From the NCBI RefSeq assembly GCF_010731795.1, contig NZ_AP022591.1:1302001-1366000 (forward strand): a stretch of 64,000 bases of DNA, given 5' to 3'. Position 1 is the first letter of the stretch. Each line of letters begins with the position of its first letter. This DNA comes from Mycolicibacterium celeriflavum (GTDB lineage Bacteria; Actinomycetota; Actinomycetes; Mycobacteriales; Mycobacteriaceae). Of the stretch, positions 8,679-18,210 are shown in pieces. A program made the position numbers and the translations under genes. Below the pieces are notes generated by a model that was not told the origin of the DNA, did no database searches, and saw only the letters and a list, made by a program, of their open reading frames with translations.

Positions 8679-9616
8679 TAGCCGGCCTCCAATTTCGCGC
8701 GCCGCGCCGCGGGCAGGTCGGCCAGCCACTGCGGTTGCATCATGTGCCAGTCGGCGGGGTGCACGGCGATATTGGGGGCGAACCGGTCCGCCAGCGCCTG
8801 GGTGATGACGGTGACGTCGCCGGACGACGTGTCGACCTCGGGATACACCCGCATGCCCCAGCCGTCGCGCTCGAACCAGCAATGCACCGGGAACAGCGCC
8901 GCGCCGGTGGCGATCGCCAGCTTGGCCGGGCCCGCGGGCATCCGGGTGGGCTCGCCGAAGAAATCCACCTGCACCCCGCTGCGGCTCAGGTCGCGGTCGG
9001 CCATCAGGCATACCGGCCGGTTGTCGCGCAGGCGATCGGCGAGCACCTCGAACGGCGGCCGGTCACCACCGGTCAGCGGAACGACCTCGAAGCCGAGGCC
9101 TTCCCGGTACGCGACGAACCGGTTGTACAGCGACTCCGGCTTGAGCCGTTCGGCGACCGTGGTGAAGCTGCCGTAGTTCTGTGCCAGCCAGACCCCGGCC
9201 ATGTCCCAGTTGCCGCTGTGCGGCAATGCGCAGACCGCGCCGCGGCCCGCGTCCAGGGCGGCCCACAGGCGCTCGATGTCGTCCACGACGAGTTCGCGGC
9301 CGAGCGCCTCATGGTCCATCGTCGGCAACCGAAACGCCTCCCGCCAGTATCGGGCGTACGAGGCCAGCGAATCACGAATCAGCGCGTCCGGCACCTGTTC
9401 GGGCGGTACGCCGACGACACGGGCCAGGTTCTTGCGCAACTGGGCCGGCCCGCCGCCGCGCGCCGCGTAGAGCGCACCGGCCTCGAAAGCGTTGCGCGCC
9501 ACGAATTCCGGCATCGCGCGCACCAGCCGCCAGCCCGCGGCATACCCCCAGTCGCTGATCAAGCCACCCAACGGGTTAGCGAATACCGCAGTCGGCCCCG
9601 AGGGTGTGCTGGTCAC
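8678..9616 (-). CDS. PIM acyltransferase (PatA-like)
   Basis: A 312-residue LpxL/HtrB-fold acyltransferase, placed where mycobacteria carry the enzyme that acylates the mannose of PIM1/PIM2 (Rv2611c, PatA). Visible are CALPHSGNWDMAGVWLAQ, containing the catalytic HxxxxD (HSGNWD), then RLKPESLYNRFVAYREGLGF and DRDLSRSGVQVDFFGEP. The GTG at 9616 overlaps the pgsA stop as GTGA. It lies between pgsA and pimA, so substrate synthesis, mannosylation and acylation are encoded together. Assignment rests on fold motifs plus context. Confidence 0.9.
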   Translation of the reverse strand: MTSTPSGPTAVFANPLGGLISDWGYAAGWRLVRAMPEFVARNAFEAGALYAARGGGPAQLRKNLARVVGVPPEQVPDALIRDSLASYARYWREAFRLPTMDHEALGRELVVDDIERLWAALDAGRGAVCALPHSGNWDMAGVWLAQNYGSFTTVAERLKPESLYNRFVAYREGLGFEVVPLTGGDRPPFEVLADRLRDNRPVCLMADRDLSRSGVQVDFFGEPTRMPAGPAKLAIATGAALFPVHCWFERDGWGMRVYPEVDTSSGDVTVITQALADRFAPNIAVHPADWHMMQPQWLADLPAARRAKLEAG

Positions 9617-10278
9617 GGTTCGTTCGCCTCGGTCTCGTCGTCGGTGCCCGGCTTGGCGATCTTGTCCATCGCGCCCGGCGAGGTGCGCACGCTGTGCACC
9701 CGCTGCCCCAGCGTGATAAGGCTGGTCACCGCGAGCGTCCACATCGCGACGGGCAGCAGCCACACCAGCCCGAACAACCCGGACAGCCCCGCCCCGACCA
9801 GCACGATGATCAGCCGCTCCGGGCGCTCGATCAGCCCGCCCTCCGCCGACAGGCCGCTGGCTTCGGCGCGCGCCTTGATGTAGGAGATGACTTGCGATGT
9901 CACCAGGCAGATCGCCGTCGCGACCACCAGCGAAGTGCTCCGCAGTCCGAAGGCGGCCCACCACAGCAGTCCGCAGAAGATGGCGCCGTCGCTGATGCGG
10001 TCGCAGGTGGCGTCCAGCACCGCGCCGAACCGGGTGCCGCCGCCGCGCTGACGGGCCATCGCGCCGTCGAGCATGTCGGCGAGTACGAAGAACCATACGG
10101 CGACCGAGCCCCACCACAGCTGACCGATCGGGTACAGCGTCAGGGCGCCCAGCACCGATCCCGCGGTGCCCAGGATCGTGATGCTGTCGGGCGTGAATCC
10201 GGCCCGCAGCGCGCCCTTGGCGATGGGCGTGCTGAGCTTCTCGTAGGCCGCGCGGGTCATCAGGTAGAAGTTGCTCAC
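9613..10278 (-). CDS. pgsA: Phosphatidylinositol(-phosphate) synthase PgsA
   Basis: A 221-residue integral membrane CDP-alcohol phosphotransferase. It makes phosphatidylinositol phosphate from CDP-diacylglycerol and inositol phosphate, the anchor for PIMs and lipoarabinomannan. The family signature is complete: DGAMAR, then GAVLDATCDRISD supplying the metal-binding aspartates. The remaining sequence is mostly membrane helices, and EGGLIERPERLIIVL is typical of the mycobacterial enzyme. The GTG start at 10278 overlaps the stop of the HIT gene as GTGA. The longer reading from 10293 is unlikely. Confidence 0.95.
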   Translation of the reverse strand: MSNFYLMTRAAYEKLSTPIAKGALRAGFTPDSITILGTAGSVLGALTLYPIGQLWWGSVAVWFFVLADMLDGAMARQRGGGTRFGAVLDATCDRISDGAIFCGLLWWAAFGLRSTSLVVATAICLVTSQVISYIKARAEASGLSAEGGLIERPERLIIVLVGAGLSGLFGLVWLLPVAMWTLAVTSLITLGQRVHSVRTSPGAMDKIAKPGTDDETEANEP

Positions 10279-10880
10279 CGCTGCTTCGCCCACTCCGTCG
10301 CCAGCAGTTCACGGGTCTCGCGTAGCAACTGCGGCACCGCTTTCGAGCCGCCGATGATCGTGATGAAGTTGGCGTCCCCGCTCCAGCGCGGCACCACGTG
10401 CATGTGTAGATGGTCAGCCAACGAGCCGCCCGCCGACTGGCCAAGGTTGAGCCCGACGTTGAAACCGTGCGGCCGCGACACCGACTTGATCACCCGAATC
10501 AGCTTCTGCGTGAACGAGATCAGCTCAAAACTCTCATCGGGGTTCAGGTCCTCCAGCTCGGAGACCCGCCGGTAGGGCACCACCATCGAGTGCCCCGGGT
10601 TGTAGGGGTACAGGTTGAGCACGATGTAGACGGACTCGCCGCGCGCGACGACCAGGCCTTCCTCGTCGGGCATCGTGGGGATGTCGGTGAACGGCTGCGT
10701 GGATTTCCCCGACCCCGCCGCCCCGCCCTTCATCGGCGCCTCGGCGATGTAGCTCATCCGGTGCGGCGTCCACAGCCGCTGCAGGTGGTCGGGGTCACCG
10801 ACGCCGCGGTCGATTATCGTCCGCTCTTCGCGCAAGCGCTCATCGCCAATCGTCCGCTCTTCGCGTTCTTCGCGGCTCAC
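10275..10880 (-). CDS. HIT-family protein (AP4A phosphorylase/hydrolase-like)
   Basis: A 201-residue histidine-triad protein that binds nucleotides and probably hydrolyses or phosphorylyses dinucleoside polyphosphates such as AP4A, by-products of aminoacyl-tRNA synthetases. The triad [10 protein letters not shown] is visible about three quarters along, with [18 protein letters not shown] typical of the AP4A group. The first 30 or so residues are charged and repetitive. The GTG start at 10880 overlaps the thrS stop as GTGA. Position right behind thrS fits a role in clearing synthetase by-products. Confidence 0.92.
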   Translation of the reverse strand: MSREEREERTIGDERLREERTIIDRGVGDPDHLQRLWTPHRMSYIAEAPMKGGAAGSGKSTQPFTDIPTMPDEEGLVVARGESVYIVLNLYPYNPGHSMVVPYRRVSELEDLNPDESFELISFTQKLIRVIKSVSRPHGFNVGLNLGQSAGGSLADHLHMHVVPRWSGDANFITIIGGSKAVPQLLRETRELLATEWAKQR

Positions 10881-12931
10881 TTCGGCGCGCCCACCTCGAG
10901 CAGTTCTGCGGTGGGAGCGGCGTTCTGCCGGCTTGCGATCCAGTCGGCGATCGCCGCGACAGCCTCGTCGCGCGGTACGCCGTTGAGTTGGCTGCGGTCA
11001 CCGAAGCGGAAGCTGACGGCGTCGGCCTCGACGTCGCGGTCCCCCGCCACCAACATGAACGGCACCTTCTGGTTGGTGTGGTTGACGATCTTCTTCGCCA
11101 TCCGGTCGTCGCTGGCGTCGACCTCGGCCCGGATGCCTTTCATCTTCAATTGTGTCGCAAGGCCGTTCAGATACGGGACGTGGTCGGCGGCAACCGGGAT
11201 GCCGACCACCTGCACGGGCGCCAGCCAGGCGGGGAACGCGCCGGCATAGTGCTCGGTGAGGATCCCGAAGAAGCGCTCGATCGACCCGAACAATGCGCGG
11301 TGGATCATCACCGGCCGCTGCCGCGACCCGTCGGCCGCGGTGTACTCCAGCTCGAAGCGCTCCGGGAAATTGAAGTCGAGCTGGATCGTCGACATCTGCC
11401 AACTGCGGCCGAGCGCGTCTTTGACCTGCACCGAGATCTTGGGACCGTAGAACGCCGCGCCGCCGGGGTCGGGCACCAGCTCCAGTCCCGACGCGGCGCC
11501 CACCTCGGCCAGCACGTTGGTGGCCTCCTCCCACAGCTCGTCGGAGCCGACGAACTTGTTGGGATCCTTGGTCGAGAGCTCCAGGTGGAAGTCGGTCAGG
11601 CCGTAGTCGCCGAGCAGGTCGAGCACGAAGCGCAGCAGGGAGGTCAGCTCGTCCCGCATCTGCTCACGCGTGCAGTAGATGTGCGCGTCGTCCATCGTCA
11701 GCCCGCGCACCCGGGTCAGGCCGTGTACCACGCCGGACAGCTCGTAGCGGTAGACGGTGCCGAACTCGAAGAGCCGCAATGGAAGTTCGCGGTACGACCG
11801 CCCCCGCGACCGGAAGATCAGGCAATGCATCGGGCAGTTCATCGGCTTGAGGTAGTAGTCCTGGCCGGGCTTGCGCACGGTGCCGTCCGGGTTGAGTTCG
11901 GCGTCGAGGTGCATCGGCGGGAACATGCCGTCGGCGTACCAGTCGAGATGCCCGGAGATCTTGAACAGCTCCGCCTTGGTGATGTGCGGCGTGTTGACGA
12001 ACTGGTAGCCGGCCTCGGTGTGCTTACGCCGCGAATAGTCCTCGAGCTCGCGGCGGATGATGCCACCCTTGGGGTGGAAAACCGCCAGCCCCGAACCGAT
12101 TTCGTCTGGGAAACTGAACAGGTCGAGTTCGGCGCCCAGCTTGCGGTGGTCGCGCCGCTGCGCCTCTTCGATGAACTCGAGATGCTTGTCGAGGGCTTCC
12201 TGCGATTCCCACGCCGTGCCGTAGATGCGCTGCAGGCTCGCGTTGTCCTGAGTGCCGCGCCAGTAGGCCGCTGAGCTGCGGGTCAGTTTGAACGCCGGGA
12301 TGTATCTCGTCGTCGGGATGTGCGGCCCGCGACACAGATCGCCCCACTCCCGTTCGCGCGTGCGGGGATTGAGGTTGTCGTATGCGGTCAGCTCGTCACC
12401 GCCGACCTCCATGACGTCGGGGTCGCCGGACTTGTCGTCGACCAGCTCGAGCTTGTAGGGCTCGTTGGCGAGTTCTTGGCGCGCTTGGTCTTTGGACTCG
12501 TAGACGCGCCGCGAGAACAGCTGGCCTTCCTTGACGATCTGGCGCATGCGCTTCTCCAGCGCCGCCAGGTCCTCGGGCGTGAACGCGCGTTCCACGTCGA
12601 AGTCGTAGTAGAACCCGTCGGTGATCGGCGGCCCGATGCCGAGCTTCGCCTCTGGAAACAGGTCCTGCACGGCTTGGGCCAGCACGTGTGCGGTCGAGTG
12701 CCGGATGACGCTGCGGCCCTCGTCGGTGTCGGCGGCCACCGGAGTCACCTCGACGTCGGCGTCGGGCACCCACGACAGGTCACGCAACCGGCCCTCGGTG
12801 TCGCGGACCACGACGATCGCGTCGGGCGCCCCCCGGCTCGGCAACCCCGCCTCGCGGACCGCCTCACCCGCGGTCGTCCCGGCAGCGACCCGGATCGGGG
12901 CTGCGAGGGCGGGGCGTGCGACGGCGCTCAT
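10877..12931 (-). CDS. thrS: Threonyl-tRNA synthetase
   Basis: A 684-residue class II synthetase charging tRNA-Thr. Domains in order: a TGS-like N-terminal domain (about 1-70), the editing domain containing [11 protein letters not shown] and ITDGFYYDF, the catalytic core with [20 protein letters not shown] (zinc-binding Cys/His), motif 2 [10 protein letters not shown] and motif 3 [13 protein letters not shown], and the anticodon-binding domain to the end. The ATG at 12931 is preceded by GGAGAG and matches the family start. The longer open frame to 13867 is antisense-type noise. First gene of the PIM operon. Confidence 0.97.
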   Translation of the reverse strand: MSAVARPALAAPIRVAAGTTAGEAVREAGLPSRGAPDAIVVVRDTEGRLRDLSWVPDADVEVTPVAADTDEGRSVIRHSTAHVLAQAVQDLFPEAKLGIGPPITDGFYYDFDVERAFTPEDLAALEKRMRQIVKEGQLFSRRVYESKDQARQELANEPYKLELVDDKSGDPDVMEVGGDELTAYDNLNPRTREREWGDLCRGPHIPTTRYIPAFKLTRSSAAYWRGTQDNASLQRIYGTAWESQEALDKHLEFIEEAQRRDHRKLGAELDLFSFPDEIGSGLAVFHPKGGIIRRELEDYSRRKHTEAGYQFVNTPHITKAELFKISGHLDWYADGMFPPMHLDAELNPDGTVRKPGQDYYLKPMNCPMHCLIFRSRGRSYRELPLRLFEFGTVYRYELSGVVHGLTRVRGLTMDDAHIYCTREQMRDELTSLLRFVLDLLGDYGLTDFHLELSTKDPNKFVGSDELWEEATNVLAEVGAASGLELVPDPGGAAFYGPKISVQVKDALGRSWQMSTIQLDFNFPERFELEYTAADGSRQRPVMIHRALFGSIERFFGILTEHYAGAFPAWLAPVQVVGIPVAADHVPYLNGLATQLKMKGIRAEVDASDDRMAKKIVNHTNQKVPFMLVAGDRDVEADAVSFRFGDRSQLNGVPRDEAVAAIADWIASRQNAAPTAELLEVGAPK

Positions 12932-12996
12932 ACGGGGGCTCTCCAGTTTCGTTGTCAACAGACGCGAGGACGCGACCATGCTATCGGGGTGAGTCG

Positions 12997-13416
12997 TCAG
13001 TCTCCGATGCCGATCGGACTGTTCAGCCACTCGTGTTCGAACCCGACGAATTCTGCGGTCCAGTCGAGTGCGCCCAGCAACCACAGCGTCAACGCAACCA
13101 CGAGGGCGGTGAACACGCCGCCGAGAATCTGCACGATGGCGTGCTGGCGGTGGAACCAGTCCATCACCTTGTCGTAGCGCTCCTTGGCGTAGGCCAGCAG
13201 CCGCCGTGCCCAGTCGAACTCGGTGGCCAGGATGCCCAGCCCGATGAACACGATCGCCCAACCCGGCCCCGGATACGGGATGGCGAGGATCCCCGCCCCC
13301 AGCACGATCAGGCCCACGACCCCGACGACGATGCGGTAGACGAACTCCGCTCGGCGACGCTCGCGCAGCCGATCGCGCCAGCGTGCCCAGCGCCGTTTGA
13401 CCTCGGGGCCGTTCAC
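12997..13416 (-). CDS. PGPGW-motif membrane protein
   Basis: A 139-residue small integral membrane protein of the family named for its PGPGW motif (here [20 protein letters not shown]). A basic N terminus (about 1-24) is followed by two closely packed membrane helices around the motif, an amphipathic segment ([19 protein letters not shown]) and another helix. Function is unknown for the family. The GTG start at 13416 overlaps the thioesterase stop by four bases, and thrS starts 65 bp downstream. Confidence 0.85.
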   Translation of the reverse strand: MNGPEVKRRWARWRDRLRERRRAEFVYRIVVGVVGLIVLGAGILAIPYPGPGWAIVFIGLGILATEFDWARRLLAYAKERYDKVMDWFHRQHAIVQILGGVFTALVVALTLWLLGALDWTAEFVGFEHEWLNSPIGIGD

Positions 13417-14099
13417 GGCTGGCCCGGCTTGAGTTTGACGAACAGCGCGTGCGCTTCGGCGAGCACCGTGTCGGCGTCCAGCAGGCGCCCGGAGACGAAG
13501 ATCTTGCGGCCCTCGATCCGGTCGATGCCTGCGTCGACCTGGAATTGTTTTTCGACGTGTGCGATCTTGCGGTAGTCGACGTGCAGGAAGGCGGTCCGCT
13601 GTGCCCTGCTGCCGCTGAGTTTGAACGCGGTGAAGCCGAGCACCGAGTCGAACAGCATCGCGACAGCACCGCCGTGCGCGGCGCCGTTGCGGCCGAGGTG
13701 GAAGCGGCGGAACTCGGCGGTGCCGGCGATGCGCTGGTCCTCTGTGACGTGCACGTCGAGCGGCACCGCCAGGACGTTGCCGCGGTTGGGCAGGTCCATC
13801 CGCCGGCCGGAGGGCGAGGCCCACTCGTCGGCGTAATAGGGCGCGAGCAGCTGCGACACCTTCTCAATCTGGTCCGCGGCCTCGGTGATCACCGCATCGG
13901 GCGCGTCGGCCGCGCGGGCGTGGTCTTGCAACGTGCGGACCGCTTCGACGAAGCGTCCGTAGTCGGGTCCTCCACGCTCGGTCGGCACCGGCGGGTTGAA
14001 GCCCCCACCGGGTTCCGCCGCGACGGGCTGCTCAAAGGTCACCGGACCACCGTATTGCCTCGCTCGGTCGCCGGCCGCCCCGGCGTTGCTCGTGGTCAC
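13413..14099 (-). CDS. PaaI-family hotdog thioesterase
   Basis: A 228-residue protein with a poorly conserved 70-residue N-terminal extension and a C-terminal hotdog domain of the PaaI thioesterase group. The segment [20 protein letters not shown] is the typical active-site stretch, followed by [18 protein letters not shown]. Such enzymes cleave acyl-CoA or acyl-ACP; the substrate is not predictable. Translationally coupled (GTGA) to the PGPGW protein gene and divergent from the DUF1990 gene. Confidence 0.85.
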   Translation of the reverse strand: MTTSNAGAAGDRARQYGGPVTFEQPVAAEPGGGFNPPVPTERGGPDYGRFVEAVRTLQDHARAADAPDAVITEAADQIEKVSQLLAPYYADEWASPSGRRMDLPNRGNVLAVPLDVHVTEDQRIAGTAEFRRFHLGRNGAAHGGAVAMLFDSVLGFTAFKLSGSRAQRTAFLHVDYRKIAHVEKQFQVDAGIDRIEGRKIFVSGRLLDADTVLAEAHALFVKLKPGQP

Positions 14100-14136
14100 C
14101 GCACCGACGGTACGGCGACGATGACAAGGTAGCCGG

Positions 14137-14634
14137 ATGAAGCTGAGCGATCTCGCTGCGCTGCCGCTGACCTACCCGGAGTTGGGCGCGACCGCGCACA
14201 TGCTGCCGGGCGGGTACCACCACGTGCAGAAGGAAGCCGTCATCGGCCGCGGCCGGAGCCGCTTCGAGGAGGCCGCCGCGGCGGGCATGCGATGGGGCAT
14301 GCTGCGCGGCGCCGGAGTACGCGTAGAAGCGACGACGGAAATCGCGCAGGTGGGATCCGAGGTGATCGTGCACCTCGGTCCGATCGGGGCGCCGTGCCGG
14401 GTGGTCTACGTCGTCGACGAACCCGACCGTCGCGGGTTCGCCTACGGCACCCTGCCCGGACACGCAGAGTCGGGCGAGGAGCTGTTCCTGGTGCGCTACG
14501 ACACGGCATCGGACGAGGTATCGGCCGTGGTGACGGCGTTTTCCCGGCACGCCACCTGGTGGAGCCGCCTGGCGTCGCCGATGACATCGCTGGTGCAGCG
14601 CGTGGTCACCGAGCGGTATCTGCGGGCGCTCTAA
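14137..14634 (+). CDS. DUF1990 family protein
   Basis: A 165-residue soluble protein of DUF1990. Recognisable are LPLTYPELGAT near the start, GYHHVQKEAVIGRG, WGMLRGAGVRV and GFAYGTLPGHAESGEELFLV. The last marks the SRPBCC-like fold that this family seems to adopt. Function is unknown. It is read divergently from the thioesterase operon (37 bp apart) and stands alone. Confidence 0.88.
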   Translation: MKLSDLAALPLTYPELGATAHMLPGGYHHVQKEAVIGRGRSRFEEAAAAGMRWGMLRGAGVRVEATTEIAQVGSEVIVHLGPIGAPCRVVYVVDEPDRRGFAYGTLPGHAESGEELFLVRYDTASDEVSAVVTAFSRHATWWSRLASPMTSLVQRVVTERYLRAL

Positions 14635-14765
14635 GGATGTAGATCTGCGGTGTAGGCCTTAATCTGCACTGACGGTTGCTTGCGTCGCCGATAATTCCCA
14701 CCCGAACGCAAGATCAACCGCGGGCTCGTGCGCGTAGCCTTGAACGACTGGGAGAAGGACTTCAG

Positions 14766-15467
14766 ATGGTGATGGCGAACGAACCCGACGAGCGCGAGGA
14801 CACGCATCTGCGCATCGCGGAACTTGTGCGTGGGCTCTACAACCGGCCCGACGTGGACACGGTGATCGCAGAGTTGGCCGAACATGCGGCAGTCGAGATT
14901 CCCGGCGCCCAGTACGCGGGCATCACCATCACGCGCAAGTCCAAGAGCGTTGAGACTCCCGCGGCGACCAACCTGTACCCGATGCTGTTGGACAAGATCC
15001 AGCAACGGCACCAGGAGGGCCCCTGCCTGACCGCGGCGTGGGACGAGAAGATCGTCTACGTCGCCGACCTCGAAACCGACGACCGGTTCCCACGCTATCG
15101 CCGAGATGCTCTCGCGGAGACGCCGATTCGGTCGATCATGGCATTCCAGTTGTTCATCGAGGGCGAGACGATGGGCGCGCTCAACGTCTATTCCGAGACA
15201 CCGGACTCGTTCGACGACCAGTCGAGAAGCATCGGGTTGGTTTTCGCCGCCCATTCGTCGGTGGCGTGGAATGCGGCGCGTCGCGACGAACAGTTCCAAC
15301 GAGCATTGGCCAGCCGCGACATCATCGGTCAGGCGAAGGGCATGATCATGGAGCGCTACGGCGTCGACGCTGTACAGGCCTTCGATCTGCTGCGGAAGCT
15401 GTCGCAGGACTCCAACGTGCCGCTGATCAAGATCGCGACGGAATTCGTCGAGACCGCGCAATCCTGA
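14766..15467 (+). CDS. GAF-ANTAR domain regulator
   Basis: A 233-residue sensor/antiterminator. An N-terminal GAF domain (about 20-165) ends near EGETMGALNVYSETPDSF. A C-terminal ANTAR RNA-binding domain (about 178-230) reads ALASRDIIGQAKGMIMERYG with the usual conserved Ala and aromatic positions. ANTAR proteins bind tandem hairpins in nascent RNA and prevent termination; many mycobacterial members act alone like this one. The ATG at 14766 follows GGGAGAAGGA; a second ATG two codons on is possible. The signal sensed is unknown. Confidence 0.9.
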   Translation: MVMANEPDEREDTHLRIAELVRGLYNRPDVDTVIAELAEHAAVEIPGAQYAGITITRKSKSVETPAATNLYPMLLDKIQQRHQEGPCLTAAWDEKIVYVADLETDDRFPRYRRDALAETPIRSIMAFQLFIEGETMGALNVYSETPDSFDDQSRSIGLVFAAHSSVAWNAARRDEQFQRALASRDIIGQAKGMIMERYGVDAVQAFDLLRKLSQDSNVPLIKIATEFVETAQS

Positions 15468-15473
15468 GCCTGG

Positions 15474-16226
15474 TCAGCCGTCCAGGCCGAGCTTGTCGGT
15501 CAACCAGTTCAGCACGGGCGGTGCGACGTCGTCGACCGCGGATTGCGCGATGATCCAGTGCGGCAGGCCGGGATGGACCTGATGCTCGGCGTGGTAGCGT
15601 GCGGCGATCCGCCGTGAGATCCATTGTGCGACATTTCGATCGGCATCCGCGCTGACACACAGCACTGGGCAGTTGACGGCACGGGCATTCACCTTGGTGG
15701 ACGACGATCCCATCGACATCTCGCGGAAGACCCGGCCCGAGTCACGAACCAGTCGAGGCAGCAGATCGTCCTGTTCGGCCCGGTCGAGCGTGCTGAGCGG
15801 GACCTCCCGCATGGTGCGCTCGGACGGAAAGAACGGCTTGCCCGCGAGGATGCGCGGCAGCAGGGGGAACAGGTGTGGCAGGGCGCGAAGTTGCGGCCAG
15901 AGCACGCCGGGCGGGATGGACGCCAACAGCACCGCAGCGCGCGGATCGCGTGCTGCGGCGATCTTCTGAGCGAGCAGGCCGCCCATGCTGTGGCCGATGA
16001 CGATCGGCGTGGCGCCCAGTTGGTCGTATGCCGCCAGCGCTACCCGGAAGCAGTCCTGAATGCCGGTGCGCGCGAGCACCTCGTCATTGGTCGGGTCGCG
16101 ACCGGGCAACACGGGTGCGTGGCATTCGAAGCCGGCGTTTTCGAAGAATCGCGTCCAGGGCTGCAGCAGTGACGGTCGACCGAACACGCCGTGCAGAAAC
16201 AGAATGGGAGGCTTGGCCTTGTCCAC
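15474..16226 (-). CDS. Alpha/beta hydrolase
   Basis: A 250-residue alpha/beta hydrolase. It shows the oxyanion motif LHGVFG near the N terminus, nucleophile elbow GHSMGG (about residues 98-103), an Asp in SADADRNV and a catalytic His in PGLPHWII near the C terminus, so the triad looks complete. No signal peptide. The substrate is not predictable. The stop lies 6 bp from that of the GAF-ANTAR gene, so the two are convergent. Confidence 0.85.
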   Translation of the reverse strand: MDKAKPPILFLHGVFGRPSLLQPWTRFFENAGFECHAPVLPGRDPTNDEVLARTGIQDCFRVALAAYDQLGATPIVIGHSMGGLLAQKIAAARDPRAAVLLASIPPGVLWPQLRALPHLFPLLPRILAGKPFFPSERTMREVPLSTLDRAEQDDLLPRLVRDSGRVFREMSMGSSSTKVNARAVNCPVLCVSADADRNVAQWISRRIAARYHAEHQVHPGLPHWIIAQSAVDDVAPPVLNWLTDKLGLDG

Positions 16227-16269
16227 TCGGGCGGGTTCCTTCCGGTCGCGGTATCGGCGCGAAGCCTTG

Positions 16270-17145
16270 TCAACGGGAGATTACTCGAGGAACCTCCGGG
16301 TTTTCTGGTTCGACTCTCGGCCGGGGCACCTCGATGCTGTTCTGCTGCACGATAACCGGATCCCCGACCTTCACCGTGTTGAAATACCACTCGGCGTCCT
16401 CGGGGCTGAGGCTGATGCACCCGTGGCTGACGTTCTCGAAGCCGAGTGAATTGACCGCCCAAGGGGCGGAATGCACGAAGATCCCACGTCTGGTGATCCG
16501 GACGGCCCATTCCACGTCGAGCAGGTAGCCGTCCTCCGAGTTGACCGGGATACCGACGCTGCTCGAATCCATCACCACGTCGCGCTCCTTGGACAACACG
16601 GTGAATGTTCCGATGGGCGTTGGATATTCGGGCCTGCCCATTGAGGCCGGAAAGACGCCGGGCTCGCCGAAGTGAGGCCGATGATGCGGAGCCGGCAGGA
16701 TCGCGGGCGGTCCCGCCTCGACGCCGTCGATCGTCACGGTGAACGTGTGCTCGGAGACATTCGCAACCCCGACGACCGCCGGACCCGTCGCGACGTTCGT
16801 CTTCAAGTTGCCGACGGAAAGCGCGATGGTGCTGTGCGCGGGCCAGAATCGATCCGGAACCCATTGGACGGTCTCGTTGTCGAGCCAGTCGAACTTGCCG
16901 GTCATGGGGGGCACCGATGTGATGTCGAGGAACCGCTCGGCCGCACGCTTGTCGACGACGGGCGCCTCGAATGTCACCACGACGGGATGCGCCACCCCGA
17001 CGATCTGGCCTTCCGCGGGCAGGATGGAGGCGATGGCGCTACGCACCGACTGGTTGGCCGCTGCCGCGCCTTCGTCGGCGGGCCCGGCCACCACACCGGT
17101 AGCGACGATGACCGCGGTAAGAACACACCTGATGACCGCACGCAA
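16270..17145 (-). CDS. L,D-transpeptidase (LdtMt1-like)
   Basis: A 291-residue secreted enzyme forming 3-3 peptidoglycan cross-links. A signal peptide (about residues 1-30, LRAVIRCVLTAVIV onward) precedes an Ig-like domain starting ILPAEGQIVGVAHPVVVTF. The YkuD catalytic domain follows, with GRPEYPTPIGTFTVLSKER, the catalytic His in FVHSAPWAVNSLG and the Cys motif SHGCISLS. The domain order matches M. tuberculosis LdtMt1 rather than LdtMt2. TTG at 17145 is chosen because GGGAGG lies 9-10 bases upstream and the signal peptide begins there; the first ATG (17214) would bury it. Confidence 0.9.
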   Translation of the reverse strand: MRAVIRCVLTAVIVATGVVAGPADEGAAAANQSVRSAIASILPAEGQIVGVAHPVVVTFEAPVVDKRAAERFLDITSVPPMTGKFDWLDNETVQWVPDRFWPAHSTIALSVGNLKTNVATGPAVVGVANVSEHTFTVTIDGVEAGPPAILPAPHHRPHFGEPGVFPASMGRPEYPTPIGTFTVLSKERDVVMDSSSVGIPVNSEDGYLLDVEWAVRITRRGIFVHSAPWAVNSLGFENVSHGCISLSPEDAEWYFNTVKVGDPVIVQQNSIEVPRPRVEPENPEVPRVISR

Positions 17146-17317
17146 TCTTGGTGCCTCCCTTGAAATTACAACGATGTCAATAATGCTAAGCGAGCCGCGG
17201 CGGATTAAGTCCAAGAGTGCGTAGGCAATTCGATTAAGTATGCGTCACGGTTGGGCCACGACCAACAGACGAGCGGCTTTCGCGACCGATTGAAACCCCT
17301 TGTCTGAGAACGGATTT

Positions 17318-17350
17318 GGCCCGGCGGCTGGTCGTACTCGCCGCCGGGCC
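17318..17350. terminator. GC-rich hairpin after the proline-rich gene
   Basis: GGCCCGGCGGC (17318-17328) and its exact inverted copy (17340-17350) form an 11-bp stem with an 11-base loop. It lies 31 bp beyond the stop of the minus-strand proline-rich gene. There is no T tract, only a short A/T run on the distal side, so it is an intrinsic-terminator candidate of the mycobacterial kind. Confidence 0.55.
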
Positions 17351-17380
17351 CAACCCGGATGACTTGTCCTCAGCGCTCCG

Positions 17381-17833
17381 TCAGCGCGCGGGACCGGGTG
17401 GTGTGGGCTGACCCGGAGCGGGCGCGCCGGGCTGCGGTGAGCCGGTCGGGTCGCCCTTGCCGGCGGCGCCACCCATTGTGGTGAGTGGAGCGCCGGCTGC
17501 CACCGGAGCACCGGCCGCAATCGGAGCGCCCGCCAGCGGAGGCGCCACAGGAGGCGGCACGAGCGGTGGCACGAGGGGCGGCGGCACGATCGGCGGTACG
17601 AGCGGCGGCGGCACTACCGGCGGCGGTGCGACAGGCGGCGGACCGGGGAACGCCATCGGCACGCCGGCCATGTCGGTGAGCGGAGCGCACACCGCCCCTG
17701 CCGGCGCTTCCCCAGAGGAGGTCTGGGCACATTCGTAGCCCCCGGCCACTGCCGCCGGGCTCAACGCCATCGCCAACCCACACAATCCAGCCCCGATGGC
17801 TGCCGCGATGTTGACTCGTTCAAAGGTCGTCAT
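17381..17833 (-). CDS. Secreted proline-rich protein
   Basis: A 150-residue exported protein. The N terminus (MTTFERVNIAAAIGAGLCGL onward) is a Sec-type signal ending near SPAAVAGG. Two cysteines (YECAQ, AVCAPL) may pair in the mature part. The centre (about 65-110) is a run of Pro-Pro-Leu/Val/Ile-Val units, then an Ala/Gly-Pro tail. No enzymatic motif is seen; it is probably a cell-wall-spanning or surface protein. The ATG at 17833 is chosen over 17851 because AAGGGA lies 9-10 bases before it, and the longer start would run through that site. Confidence 0.75.
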   Translation of the reverse strand: MTTFERVNIAAAIGAGLCGLAMALSPAAVAGGYECAQTSSGEAPAGAVCAPLTDMAGVPMAFPGPPPVAPPPVVPPPLVPPIVPPPLVPPLVPPPVAPPLAGAPIAAGAPVAAGAPLTTMGGAAGKGDPTGSPQPGAPAPGQPTPPGPAR

Positions 17834-18207
17834 CGACGCTGATCCCTTCATTCACGCTCGTACTTCCCGTTCAACTGAGGCAGCAGACCTGCATGCCGTA
17901 TTGAAGCCGCGTCTCTGCGACCGCGTTAATATCAGCAGCGAATAGCCCGCGACGCACCACGCCGCACCGCACCGTTTCCAATTGGTGACCGGTTCGGAAT
18001 GGTTGGACAACCGTGTGCCCCGCCGCCGACAGTGCCGGCGCGCCGCCTACCGGTCTCACCTGCGTGTTCTGTGTGGGGCGACCCCTGCACGCGTCGTTGT
18101 GCGCGCCGTCGCAGGTCTCGATGCATTCAAAGTCGCGAGGGGGTTTCGGGGTGGTTGACCACGGGCATCACTGTCGCGACAGGTCAGGACAAGTCAGAGG
18201 TTGGTAT
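17834..18207. other. Intergenic region, no gene seen
   Basis: About 370 bp between the divergent proline-rich gene and the Holin-X gene. It must hold promoters for both. I see no convincing tRNA, long inverted repeat or coding frame with a ribosome site; short open frames here lack start signals. AGAGG at 18196-18200 serves the Holin-X gene. Confidence 0.4.
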
Positions 18208-18210
18208 GTG

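Noticed and set aside
14631-15461. 276-codon minus-strand open frame
   Set aside because: Antisense to the GAF-ANTAR gene, which has both domains and a ribosome site.
17540-17650. Possible tandem repeat or PE_PGRS-like array
   Set aside because: The repetition is the degenerate coding of Pro-Pro-Leu/Val units in a secreted proline-rich protein; there is no PE domain and no exact DNA repeat unit.
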